DNA of 64,000 bases from Ardenticatenales bacterium (GTDB lineage: Bacteria; Chloroflexota; Anaerolineae; Promineifilales; Promineifilaceae), in contig JACKBM010000018.1 in NCBI GenBank assembly GCA_020634575.1, positions 33,799-97,798 of the forward strand. Reading direction: 5' to 3'. Positions 18,901-26,260 of this stretch are shown in pieces. The notes beneath the pieces were generated by a model that had not been told where the DNA came from, did not search any database, and saw nothing but the letters and a program-made list of their open reading frames with translations. Position numbers and translations under genes: made by a program. Within the stretch, counting starts at the first letter, position 1; every line of letters starts with the position of its first letter.

Positions 18901-21900
18901 GGGACGCCGCTGGAAATCCAGGCGATCGTGACTGATTTGGATGGCAATGCGGTGGCCGGACGGCCTATCGAAATCCGCGCCGCCCGGCTGGAGTGGCGTT
19001 ACCGTCAGGGCAGCTGGGGGGAGGTCGAGGCCGACGTGCAATTCTGTGCGGTCGAGTCCACGACTGAGCCGGTGCTCTGCACCTTCGACACTCCCAACGG
19101 CGGCGAATACCGCATCACGGCCACGATTCAGGATGAGAGCGGTCGCGAGAACATGAGCGAGTTCACCCGCTGGGTGAGTGGCGGGAACCGGCCGGTCTCC
19201 CGCAACATCGAGCAGGAACAGCTGCTGCTCATTCCCGACAAAGACGAATACCAGCCCGGCGACACCGCCCAGATCCTGGTCCAGGCTCCCTTTTACCCGG
19301 CTGAAGGGCTGCTGACGGTCAGCCGCAACGGCATCCTCTACACGGAACGGTTCCAAATTGGCGAGGATGGCACTGCCACGCTGCAAATACCCATCGCGGA
19401 AGAGCATGTCCCTAACCTGGAGCTTCAGGTTGACCTGGCCGGCAGCGCCCCGCGCACGGATGACGAGGGCCAGCCCCGGCCGGATCTGCCGGCGCGGCCA
19501 GCTTATGCATCCGGCAACCTCTCCCTGCGTATCCCGCCCTTGAGCCGGACATTGACCGTCAGCGCCAGCCCGCAGGCCAGCGCCCTGGCTCCTGGCGAGA
19601 GCACTGCCGTCGACGTGACCGTGCTCGATGCCAACGGCCAGCCGGTGCCGGATGCCGAGCTGCTGCTGGTCGTGGTCGATGAGGCGATTCTGGGCTTGAG
19701 CAATTACCAACTGCTGGACCCGATCAACATCTTCTATCCCAATCGTTGGGGCGGCACGCAGACCGTCTACGGCCGGCAGAGCATCATCCTGGCCAACCCG
19801 GAGCAGCTTGCGCCGGAAGTGACAGCAACGCCAATGGCTTTTCCTACATCGGTCGCTCTTCAAAGTGCTGGTGGTGAGGACACAGCTAGCTTCGCGACTG
19901 AAGGCGAAATGGTCATGGAAGAAGCGGAGATGGCCTATGACGCTGACATGGCTGATGAATTTGGGGCGGCTGCGGCCCCATCTACCAACGATGGCTCGGC
20001 ACCACCCATCGCCGTCCGTACCGACTTCAACCCGCTGGCGACCTTTGCCCCGGCGGTGCGCACGGACAGCAGCGGCCAGGCGACTGTTGAAGTCAGTCTA
20101 CCGGACAATCTGACCCGCTACCGGGTTATGGTGGTGGCCGTGGCTGGCGGTCAGCAGTACGGCACGTCCGAAGCCAACCTGACGGCCCGGCTGCCGCTGA
20201 TGGTGCGCCCCTCGGCGCCCCGCTTCCTGAACTTTGGCGACCAGGTGGAGTTCCCGGTTGTGCTGCAGAACCAGACGGATGAACCGCTGGTGGTGGATGT
20301 GGTGCTGGCGACGACAAATCTGGAGATGACAGGACCGGCCGGTTTCCGCGTTGACGTCCCGGCCAACAACCGGGTCGAAGTCCGCTTCCCGGCCACAACC
20401 GTCGGCGTGGGCACCGCCCGCTACCAGGTAGCCGCCGTTTCCGGCGACTATGCTGACGCCGCCTCCGGCTCGCTGCCGGTCTACACCCCGGCCACGACCG
20501 AGGCGTTTGCCACCTACGGCGTCCTCGACGGCGGCGCGGTGGCCCAGCCGCTGGCCTATCCTGAGGGTGTTTACCCGCAGTTCGGCGGCCTGGAGATCAG
20601 CACCTCCTCGACGGCGCTGCAAGCGCTGACCGACGCCGTTCTTTATCTCAGCAGCTATCGCTACGAAGGCTCCGAACAGCTTGCCTCCCGCATCCTCGGC
20701 ATTGCCGCCCTGCGGGATGTGCTCGATGCGTTCGAGGCTGAAGGGCTGCCGTCGCCGGCCGAGCTTGAGGCAGCCGTGGCCCGCGACATCGAGACGCTGT
20801 ATGGCATGCAGAACTTCGATGGCGGCTGGCCCGTCTGGGAACGGGGCCGGGAATCCTATCCGTTCCACACCATCCACGTGGTGTACGCGCTGCAGATGGC
20901 CCAGAGCAAGGGGTACGAAGTCCCGGCCGACATGCTGAGCCGCGGTCTGGACTACCTGCGTAACATCGAGCAGTATTACCCCCATTACTACGGCCAGTAC
21001 ATCCGCCATACACTGAGCGCCTATGCGTTGTTTGTCAGGCACGAGCTGGGCGAAAGCGATCCGGCCAAGGCAGCGGCGCTGTTCACCGAGTCCGGCCTCG
21101 ACGGCATGTCCATGGAAGGGCTGGCCTGGATCTGGCCGGTGCTGGCCGAGGGTGGTTACAACGCTGAGACCGCGGCGATTGCCGACCACTTCGCCAACCG
21201 CGTCGTGGAAACGGCCGCTGCCGCCAACTTCACCACCTCTTACGGCGATGAAGCTTACTTGATGCTCCATTCCAATCGGCGCACGGATGCCGTCATCCTC
21301 AGCGCCCTGATCAGCCAGACGCCGAATAGCGACCTGATTCCGAAAGTGGTGACCGGCTTGCTGGCCCATCAGACCCGAGGCCGCTGGCTCAACACGCAGG
21401 AGAATGTCTTTGTGCTGCTGGCGCTGGACCGTTACTTCAACACCTTTGAGGCGACGGAGCCGGAGTTTGTGGCCAGCCTGTGGCTGGGTGAGACTTACAC
21501 CGGAAGCTATCAGTTCGTCGGCCGGAGCACCGAGACGCAGCAGTCGTTTATCCCGATGGATTACCTGCTGGCCACGTTGGCCGAACCCGGCACCACTGAA
21601 GACTTGATCTTCGGCATGGAAGGGGTTGGCCGGCTCTACTACCGGCTGGGGCTGAGTTATGCGCCGGATGACCTCGATCTGGATCCGCTGGACATGGGTT
21701 TCACAGTCCAGCGTAGCTACGAGGCGGTCGACGACCCGGAGGATGTCTGGCAGGATGAGGATGGTGTCTGGCACGTACGAGCCGGCGCTCGCGTGCTGGT
21801 ACGCGTCTCGATGGTGACCAACAACCGGCGTTACCATGTGGCGCTGGTCGATCCGCTGGCGGCTGGCCTGGAGATCATCAACCCGGCCCTGGCCAACACC

Positions 21901-22164
21901 CAGAGCCCGCCGCCTGATTCCCTGACGCCCGATGCGCGCGAAACCTGGTGGTGGTGGGGTCCGTGGTACGAGCACCAAAACCTGCGCGAGGAGCAGGCGG
22001 AGGCGTTTGCGACGTTGCTCTGGGAAGGTAGCTACACCTACAGCTACTACGCCCGGGCTACCACGCCCGGCACCTACATCGTCCCGCCGGCCCACGCCGA
22101 AGAGCTCTACTTCCCCGAGGTCTTCGGCCGCAGCGGTAGCGATGTGCTGGTGGTGGAGGATTAG
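16000..22164 (+). CDS. Alpha-2-macroglobulin family protein, thioester-less
   Basis: Bacterial alpha-2-macroglobulin of 2054 aa. A short basic N-terminus and one transmembrane segment (about residues 12-33) anchor it. Ig-like domains follow (for example PLAPFLSVTFNQPMVPL), then MG domains (ADLYVGLHSDQTFVKKGTPLE) and the A2M signature near residue 1365 on (LPDNLTRYRVMVVAV), then the alpha-toroid thioester region. At the thioester position the sequence is YEGSEQLASR (Gly1557, Ser1558), where active members have C-x-E-Q, so no covalent protease trapping is expected. A2Ms guard the envelope against proteases and are often paired with pbpC, which is not adjacent here. GAGGAG precedes the ATG. A 12-bp hairpin follows the stop. 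Confidence 0.92.
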   Translation: MSAKPNFRRKRSLLLILTLFVVGLVGAGGVWWWQNRDRAEPGEGGLVVRVETGGAATEAVLTGGGTSDAQLVLTLSAGQAEPKTAARIALAEGTPLSEAEIEAILARLPELLPEDGDVVEFSLPTETLPPPQTGDRVDVPFPPPDAPPAVVEVPTGPLEVLRFSPEGPIPLAPFLSVTFNQPMVPLATVEMLSATEVPVNLTPALPGVWRWLGTQTLTFEYEGDEDFPKATEFVAEIPAGTLSAAGNALAETVTWTFTTPPPQVTRFYPSNGPQKLDPLFFVAFNQQIDPAAVLATINMTNTSLRLATADEIAEDETVALMAESTRAGTWLAFRPTERLEPDTTYDITIGPGTPSAEGPLLTEEPYNNSIYTYGPLEIVRADCAYYSGECPPLTPLQIVFSNPLDTAVFTDTMIGIDPDLPGAIVEVFGNTISIRGATVGQTTYNVFLSGDIQDIFGQTLGDDETRNFKVSSALPGLYGPDQPFVTLDPSLQRPVLSVFAINYSRLEIEAYRVTPADWQAYLIYQDEYRYEDNPPSPPGERVLNTTVDLDAADDVLTEVPIELEDALDGTTGHLLVIIKPPAREIPDRYSESSQTKVVWLQVTQIGLDAVADDERLVAWATDLATGAPLSGVQLALGNSSATTAADGLAELDARQGGVLVATLGEDVAILPHSYYRWDEASWAVYEAQDELRWYVTDDRRLYQPGETIHAKGWLRLIGQQLGGDVGLVDGLQGVNFEVYDPQGNLLTSGTAPASSLGGFDLSFELPDNSNLGDAYIQLTATGAIPGDGRTYYHYFQIQEFRRPEFEVTARNETTGPYFVGGSATVATTAEYFAGGPLPNAEVNWLVQASPSSYQPPNWPGFVFGSWTPWWYYDYFYAAPAYEEDVYYGGPVYEESRVQTFSGVTDASGTHYLQIDFEAMSRPQPFSVMAEATVFDVNRQAWTGATSLLVHPADLYVGLHSDQTFVKKGTPLEIQAIVTDLDGNAVAGRPIEIRAARLEWRYRQGSWGEVEADVQFCAVESTTEPVLCTFDTPNGGEYRITATIQDESGRENMSEFTRWVSGGNRPVSRNIEQEQLLLIPDKDEYQPGDTAQILVQAPFYPAEGLLTVSRNGILYTERFQIGEDGTATLQIPIAEEHVPNLELQVDLAGSAPRTDDEGQPRPDLPARPAYASGNLSLRIPPLSRTLTVSASPQASALAPGESTAVDVTVLDANGQPVPDAELLLVVVDEAILGLSNYQLLDPINIFYPNRWGGTQTVYGRQSIILANPEQLAPEVTATPMAFPTSVALQSAGGEDTASFATEGEMVMEEAEMAYDADMADEFGAAAAPSTNDGSAPPIAVRTDFNPLATFAPAVRTDSSGQATVEVSLPDNLTRYRVMVVAVAGGQQYGTSEANLTARLPLMVRPSAPRFLNFGDQVEFPVVLQNQTDEPLVVDVVLATTNLEMTGPAGFRVDVPANNRVEVRFPATTVGVGTARYQVAAVSGDYADAASGSLPVYTPATTEAFATYGVLDGGAVAQPLAYPEGVYPQFGGLEISTSSTALQALTDAVLYLSSYRYEGSEQLASRILGIAALRDVLDAFEAEGLPSPAELEAAVARDIETLYGMQNFDGGWPVWERGRESYPFHTIHVVYALQMAQSKGYEVPADMLSRGLDYLRNIEQYYPHYYGQYIRHTLSAYALFVRHELGESDPAKAAALFTESGLDGMSMEGLAWIWPVLAEGGYNAETAAIADHFANRVVETAAAANFTTSYGDEAYLMLHSNRRTDAVILSALISQTPNSDLIPKVVTGLLAHQTRGRWLNTQENVFVLLALDRYFNTFEATEPEFVASLWLGETYTGSYQFVGRSTETQQSFIPMDYLLATLAEPGTTEDLIFGMEGVGRLYYRLGLSYAPDDLDLDPLDMGFTVQRSYEAVDDPEDVWQDEDGVWHVRAGARVLVRVSMVTNNRRYHVALVDPLAAGLEIINPALANTQSPPPDSLTPDARETWWWWGPWYEHQNLREEQAEAFATLLWEGSYTYSYYARATTPGTYIVPPAHAEELYFPEVFGRSGSDVLVVED

Positions 22165-22170
22165 GAGAGT

Positions 22171-22200
22171 GGTGGGGTGGCGTGTAGGCGCCACCCCACC
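22171..22200 (+). terminator. Hairpin after the macroglobulin gene
   Basis: A perfect 12-bp stem (GGTGGGGTGGCG and its complement) with the 6-nt loop TGTAGG begins 6 nt after the stop. No U tract follows, so termination may be weak or Rho-assisted. Confidence 0.55.
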
Positions 22201-22216
22201 AATGCGAGGACGTGCG

Positions 22217-22280
22217 GGTCCGCGAGGTTTCACGAGGTTCCGCGAGGTTCCACGAGGTTCCCACGACGGCGTTCCACGAG
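22217..22280. repeat. 10-bp tandem repeat, GTTCCRCGAG
   Basis: Four consecutive 10-bp units (22217-22256), an irregular 14-bp unit and one more unit ending at 22280 follow the pattern G-G/T-T-C/T-C-R-C-G-A-G. The last unit runs directly into the left end of the fold-back element. The period equals about one helical turn of DNA. Confidence 0.75.
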
Positions 22281-22541
22281 GCGCTAAAGCGCCACGCTAC
22301 GGGCGCGTCCGCTTAAGGCGGACTTAGGTTTCGTGTTTGGCTGCGTCGCGGGTTGAGCCATTTGGGCCAATGATTGTGACCTGCTTAGGCCTAATAGGTC
22401 TCTTTTTGTCAATCGCGACCGCCCATTAGTCCCCAGTTGAGCACAATCAAGCGAACCCACAATGGCTGAACCCATCAGCCAAACACGAACAAAAAGTCCG
22501 CTTCCAGCGGACGCGCCCGTAGCGTGGCGCTTTAGCGCCTC
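22280..22541. mobile_element. 262-bp fold-back (MITE-like) palindromic element
   Basis: The left end (22280-22343) and the inverted right end (22476-22541) match: the first 36 bp are identical and the match continues with few changes to GTTCGTGTTTGGCTG. The inner halves also align imperfectly toward a centre near 22410. Each arm carries its own small hairpins, GGCGCTAAAGCGCC, and GTCCGC...GCGGAC with different loops (TTAAG on the left). No transposase frame and no clear target-site duplication are seen. It could be a non-autonomous element or a large structured terminator. Confidence 0.7.
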
Positions 22542-22580
22542 GCGCTGCCGGGCGACGCGCTATGCCAACCTACGACAAGC

Positions 22581-23216
22581 CTAAACTGACTCATGCACCC
22601 CCGGCCGAAACCCCGCCGCGATCGCTGCCACCGTGCCGGGTGGTGTCAGGAGGGCGACGGCAGCCTGGGGATCAGCGGGTTGGGGTGGACCGTAACCGGC
22701 CGGTGCCCATTCGCGCAAGGCACCATCCCACCAGAGCATGGCCTTGTCCCCTTGAGCAACCATCACCCCATCCGGGAGATCTCCCAGGGTGGCTGGGTGC
22801 GTCCGCTTGCGTTTGTCCCACAAATAATAAGCGTCGGTCAGCCGCTGTTCGTGCAGGACGGCGTCGATCTCGCTGAGTTTGCGGCGGTTGGGACCGGCCG
22901 GTGCCCCATGCGCCCGCCCCCAGGCCGCCCGAAACTGCTCCGCCCGTTCCCGCTGGCACATAAAACAGGGACGGTGGCCCGCTGCCAGCGCCGTCGCCTC
23001 ATCCAGGAAAAACAACTCCGTCCAGCTGCCGGGCTGCATGATCTCCCGGTGCCAACCATTAAATTCCAGGGCGCAGATAATCCACGCCTTCGAGCGATAC
23101 GGTACGACGATCTCCTGCCGTTCATTGTGCAGGATGCCCCGGTTGCCGGTGAATGTACCCCGGGCCGGGTTGGCGATGATGTCGCCGAAAGGGGTGACGC
23201 GGTTTCGTTTAGGCAT
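22581..23216 (-). CDS. Conserved hypothetical protein with GHRPCxxC motif
   Basis: Protein of 211 aa that I do not recognise as a named family. It is probably cytoplasmic, with no signal peptide. Near residues 70-95 it reads FFLDEATALAAGHRPCFMCQRERA, which resembles the Ada-type zinc-binding signature (an aromatic-rich strand, EEALAAGYRPC, then xxC). An earlier Cys48 in WIICALEF could be a further ligand. The middle holds basic and aromatic segments, YYLWDKRKRTHP, and a loop with DKAMLWWDG. A nucleic-acid or metal-binding role is only a guess. It converges on the fold-back element. Confidence 0.65.
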   Translation of the reverse strand: MPKRNRVTPFGDIIANPARGTFTGNRGILHNERQEIVVPYRSKAWIICALEFNGWHREIMQPGSWTELFFLDEATALAAGHRPCFMCQRERAEQFRAAWGRAHGAPAGPNRRKLSEIDAVLHEQRLTDAYYLWDKRKRTHPATLGDLPDGVMVAQGDKAMLWWDGALREWAPAGYGPPQPADPQAAVALLTPPGTVAAIAAGFRPGVHESV

Positions 23217-23310
23217 AGGCTATACCAATGTTGTGAGATTGAATTCTCATGTATTATCAGGAACAAACAAATTGGCTGGATATATCAATCTGGCCGCCAG
23301 CAGAGAAATC

Positions 23311-24186
23311 ATGGAATTTTATCAAAACCGCTCATCGTTTGATACCCGGTTTTTTATCAATACCAATGATTACCGGCAGACGCTGGTCTGGCAGCTACGC
23401 CCGCTCCAATTGATTGGCAAGAGCTCGCATTGCCTGCCCGATGGCGGGGACCGGACCGCGTATAACCCATTGTTACGCCTGCTGATCTGTGGCAGCTGGG
23501 ACGCGGGCATCAGCTGTGTTCAGGTCGATACTCACGAACTGCTCTGGGACCGTACCGACCTGCTCGGCATCCAGAACGTGCAGATGTCTGCTGCCTCACC
23601 AGATCTTCTGTACGTTGAGCTGGAGGCACCTGACTACATACCGGGTAGCTTTGGTGGTGTTGTGGTCTTGGATGTGCGCTCCGGAACAGAATTGGCCCGC
23701 TATGAAAAATGGCACAGTTTCTACACGCATCCTTACCTGGCCAGGCACGTGGCAGTCGCCGACGATAACATTATCCTCATCGATGATGAAATGGCGGTAG
23801 TCAATCAGATTGGCATGAACTACTTCGCCATCCTGGATGTCGCCTTCAGGGAACAGCACATCGCTGTCGCCGAGGGGCGTACCGGGCTTAGAGTATTTGA
23901 TGATGGCGGAACCGAACTTCTGCATTATCGCGAGCCGGGCAAACAAAATATCAGCCACTGTCGCTTTGACCTGGAGCAACCCCGTGTTCACTGCCTCAAT
24001 AAGATTTCGGCAGACCGGGGTCGTTTGATCACCGTTGATTACGTCAATGGCGAAAAATGCGCCGAGCATTTGCTGGATGACTGTACTGAGTTCTGCTTTC
24101 TGGACGATTCGCCCCATTACGTTAACCGAACCGGCCAGATATTTCGGGCAGCAGATGGCCAGGTTGTGCAACGTCTTGCCTTTTAG
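23311..24186 (+). CDS. Hypothetical beta-propeller-like protein
   Basis: Protein of 291 aa without a recognised catalytic motif. It consists of repeated beta-rich stretches such as LLICGSWDAGISCVQVDT, GGVVVLDVRSGTELARYEKW and IAVAEGRTGLRVFDDGGTEL, consistent with a small WD-like propeller. No signal peptide or membrane segment is seen. ATG 23311 is the first plausible start; the frame runs open upstream but overlaps the divergent GHRPC gene. The upstream AGAGAAA is a poor ribosome site. Codon use and base composition seem more A+T-rich than the neighbours. Function unknown. Confidence 0.6.
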   Translation: MEFYQNRSSFDTRFFINTNDYRQTLVWQLRPLQLIGKSSHCLPDGGDRTAYNPLLRLLICGSWDAGISCVQVDTHELLWDRTDLLGIQNVQMSAASPDLLYVELEAPDYIPGSFGGVVVLDVRSGTELARYEKWHSFYTHPYLARHVAVADDNIILIDDEMAVVNQIGMNYFAILDVAFREQHIAVAEGRTGLRVFDDGGTELLHYREPGKQNISHCRFDLEQPRVHCLNKISADRGRLITVDYVNGEKCAEHLLDDCTEFCFLDDSPHYVNRTGQIFRAADGQVVQRLAF

Positions 24187-24209
24187 TTCAGATCAATCCA
24201 GCCCATTGC

Positions 24210-25943
24210 CTAGAAAGGCACAACCGGTAGCCGCAAAACTGACTGATGTTCACTGTCATGATAGATGAGATGCTCCTGTGGCAGCAGTTGCGTGGCCTGG
24301 CCAACCGGCTCGCCGGTGCCGGGGTTGCGGGCCCAGCGTGGGTGGGCGCCGCCAGCCAGGAGCAGGCGCAGCCGGTGGCCCCGGCGGAACTGGTAGGCGG
24401 TCGGCGCCAGGGTGACGGTGAGCCTTAGGGCGCCGGCTTCGTCCGGCTCCGCTGAGGCGATATCGAGGCGGGCCAGACCGTCGCAGACGTTGGTCGACTT
24501 ACCGGCCGGATTCACATCATTCAACCGCACAAACAGGTCCGCTGACGGGGTATCTACCTTCAGATAAATCGTAGCGCTAACCGGGCCGATGATCTCCATA
24601 GGGGTCGCCAATGGCTCGCTTGTAAAGAGCAGGACATCGCCGCGCGTTTCCAGCGGCGCATTGTCAACCCGGCCAGCCGCCGGGCTGAACAGGTTGCCGC
24701 CCAGCGACGGTGTTGGGTCGGCCGGATCGTAAGTGAAGCGGCTGTTGGCTCCGGCCGACGTGGGGGTCGTCCGGCTGAGGCCGCTGGCCGGTTGCAGATA
24801 GTAGCTGGTGGTCGTGGCCGTGGGCGGGTAGCTGTCCAGCTCGCGCCACGTTTCGGCGCCCATGACGAAGAGGCGGACAGGCCGCTCCCGCAGCCGGCTT
24901 TTGTCGCCACGCAGCTGAGCATCAAACCAGTCAACTGCCATTTTCAAAGGCTGGCTCATGACCTGGCTGTCCTGGTGACCCCAGGGGCCGATGGTGAGGT
25001 GCGGCTGCTTGCCGGCGGCGCACATCAGCGCGTAATCGGCCAGTTGGCTGTGCAGGAAGATGTCGTACCAGCCAGCCACCATATGGACGGCGGCCCCGGT
25101 TCGGCTCACCTGGTCACGAAAATCAGCGGCTTGCCAATAGGGGTCGTCGGCGCGACCTTCGGTCTCCAGCCAATGCTGGAAGAAAGCGGCCGGTTCGCCG
25201 AGAATGATCCGGTCGGCGTTTTGCAGGGCGATGGCATTGTAACCGGCCGGTACCAGCTCATCGACCTGGCGCAAGAGCTGGAAGTTCTGCCATTTGCTCA
25301 GTTTGCGGCTGATGACCCCCTGGCCGGTACCCGCTACCACCAGCGCCCAGCGCAGGCTCAGCTCCAGGGCAAAGACGCCGTCGGCGAAGGTGAGCTGGCG
25401 CAATTCCGAGCTGGTTGTTACCGGCACCAGTGCTTGCAGCTCCGGCCCGGCGTCGCCGGCGATGGCCCATTGCACCAGGCCGAGGTAGCTGTTGCCCCAC
25501 ATGCCGATCTGCCCATTGAACCACTTTTGCTGGCGCAGCCAGCTGACGGTCGCTAGCCCATCGGCTGTTTCGTTAATGAAGGGTACAAAGTTGCCGCCGC
25601 TGTCAAACTGACCGCGCGTGCCGGCAACCAGGACGTGGTAGCCCCGCTCGGCAAAGCGATGGGCGGCGAAGATCAGCAGCAGGCCGCCGGGAAACGCCTC
25701 CCAGCCGCGCCCGTACGGCGAACGAATGAGGATGGTGGGATGGTCGCCGTCACCGGCCGGCGCATAATGATCCGCCATTAACTTGACCCCATCCGGCATC
25801 GGGATGGGGATGTTCCGGCTGGTCTTCACCCGGTTTCGGACCGGCGGCAGCCCCAGCTTCCGAGCGTACCAGGCCCGCCGCCCGCCCCAGAGGAGCCAGA
25901 CTACGGGGATAAAAAGCAAAGCCAGATAGCGCAAATATTTCAT
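24210..25943 (-). CDS. CocE/NonD family hydrolase, membrane-anchored
   Basis: X-Pro dipeptidyl-peptidase/cocaine-esterase family enzyme of 577 aa. An N-terminal hydrophobic stretch (residues 4-20) anchors it. The alpha/beta hydrolase follows with nucleophile S152 in GNSYLG, a cap region, and a C-terminal jelly-roll domain (LRLLLAGGAHPRWARN). A His in GPWGHQ is a candidate member of the triad. ATG 25943, with AGGAGGAG just upstream, is chosen over ATG 25946. The frame stays open another 250 bp through the minisatellite, which I judge non-coding. The substrate, ester or peptide, is not evident. Confidence 0.88.
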   Translation of the reverse strand: MKYLRYLALLFIPVVWLLWGGRRAWYARKLGLPPVRNRVKTSRNIPIPMPDGVKLMADHYAPAGDGDHPTILIRSPYGRGWEAFPGGLLLIFAAHRFAERGYHVLVAGTRGQFDSGGNFVPFINETADGLATVSWLRQQKWFNGQIGMWGNSYLGLVQWAIAGDAGPELQALVPVTTSSELRQLTFADGVFALELSLRWALVVAGTGQGVISRKLSKWQNFQLLRQVDELVPAGYNAIALQNADRIILGEPAAFFQHWLETEGRADDPYWQAADFRDQVSRTGAAVHMVAGWYDIFLHSQLADYALMCAAGKQPHLTIGPWGHQDSQVMSQPLKMAVDWFDAQLRGDKSRLRERPVRLFVMGAETWRELDSYPPTATTTSYYLQPASGLSRTTPTSAGANSRFTYDPADPTPSLGGNLFSPAAGRVDNAPLETRGDVLLFTSEPLATPMEIIGPVSATIYLKVDTPSADLFVRLNDVNPAGKSTNVCDGLARLDIASAEPDEAGALRLTVTLAPTAYQFRRGHRLRLLLAGGAHPRWARNPGTGEPVGQATQLLPQEHLIYHDSEHQSVLRLPVVPF

Positions 25944-26028
25944 CATCTCCTCCTGCCGGGCTGTTGCCGGCGTCTGCTGGGTAGCAGAAATTCTACGCCA
26001 GAACGGGCAGAAGGCGAGGGGTCCCCAA

Positions 26029-26212
26029 CCCGACGGGTCCACCACCCGACGGGTCCACCACCCGACGGGTCCGCCACCCGACGGGTCCACCACCCGACGG
26101 GTCCACCACCCGACGGGTCCACCACCCGACAGGTCCCACCACCCGATTGGGTCTGACCACCTCGATTTGGTCCCGATGGAATCCCGGACCGGATCCACTA
26201 CCCGACGGGTCC
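26029..26212. repeat. 16-bp minisatellite in a divergent promoter region
   Basis: Six near-perfect units of CGACGGGTCCACCACC phase run from 26029 to 26120, followed by a 17-bp variant (26121-26137), a degenerate unit and an isolated copy at 26197-26212. Each unit contains ACCCG-A-CGGGT, an inverted repeat with 5-bp arms. The array fills the 317-bp gap between the CocE gene (minus) and the LuxR-type regulator (plus), so it may be a multi-copy operator. Confidence 0.85.
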
Positions 26213-26260
26213 GCGCTTCCCATCTTGTACCCCCTGCGCAATTGGCCTACAATGCTCGCC

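Noticed and set aside
17428..19863. A very long open frame (811 codons) antisense to the macroglobulin gene, and another of 711 codons at 20098-22233
   Set aside because: High-G+C codon use on the real strand leaves few stops in this antisense phase. The translated sequences are Arg/Gly/His-rich without any domain, and the sense strand has clear A2M domains.
25947..26198. N-terminal extension of the CocE hydrolase through the 16-bp repeats, giving a GWWTRRVVDPSG-type repeat peptide
   Set aside because: A strong AGGAGGAG site and a membrane-anchor start lie at 25943-25946, and a 16-bp unit being free of stops is enough to explain the open frame.
26029..26212. CRISPR array
   Set aside because: Units are 16 bp, tandem and without spacers.
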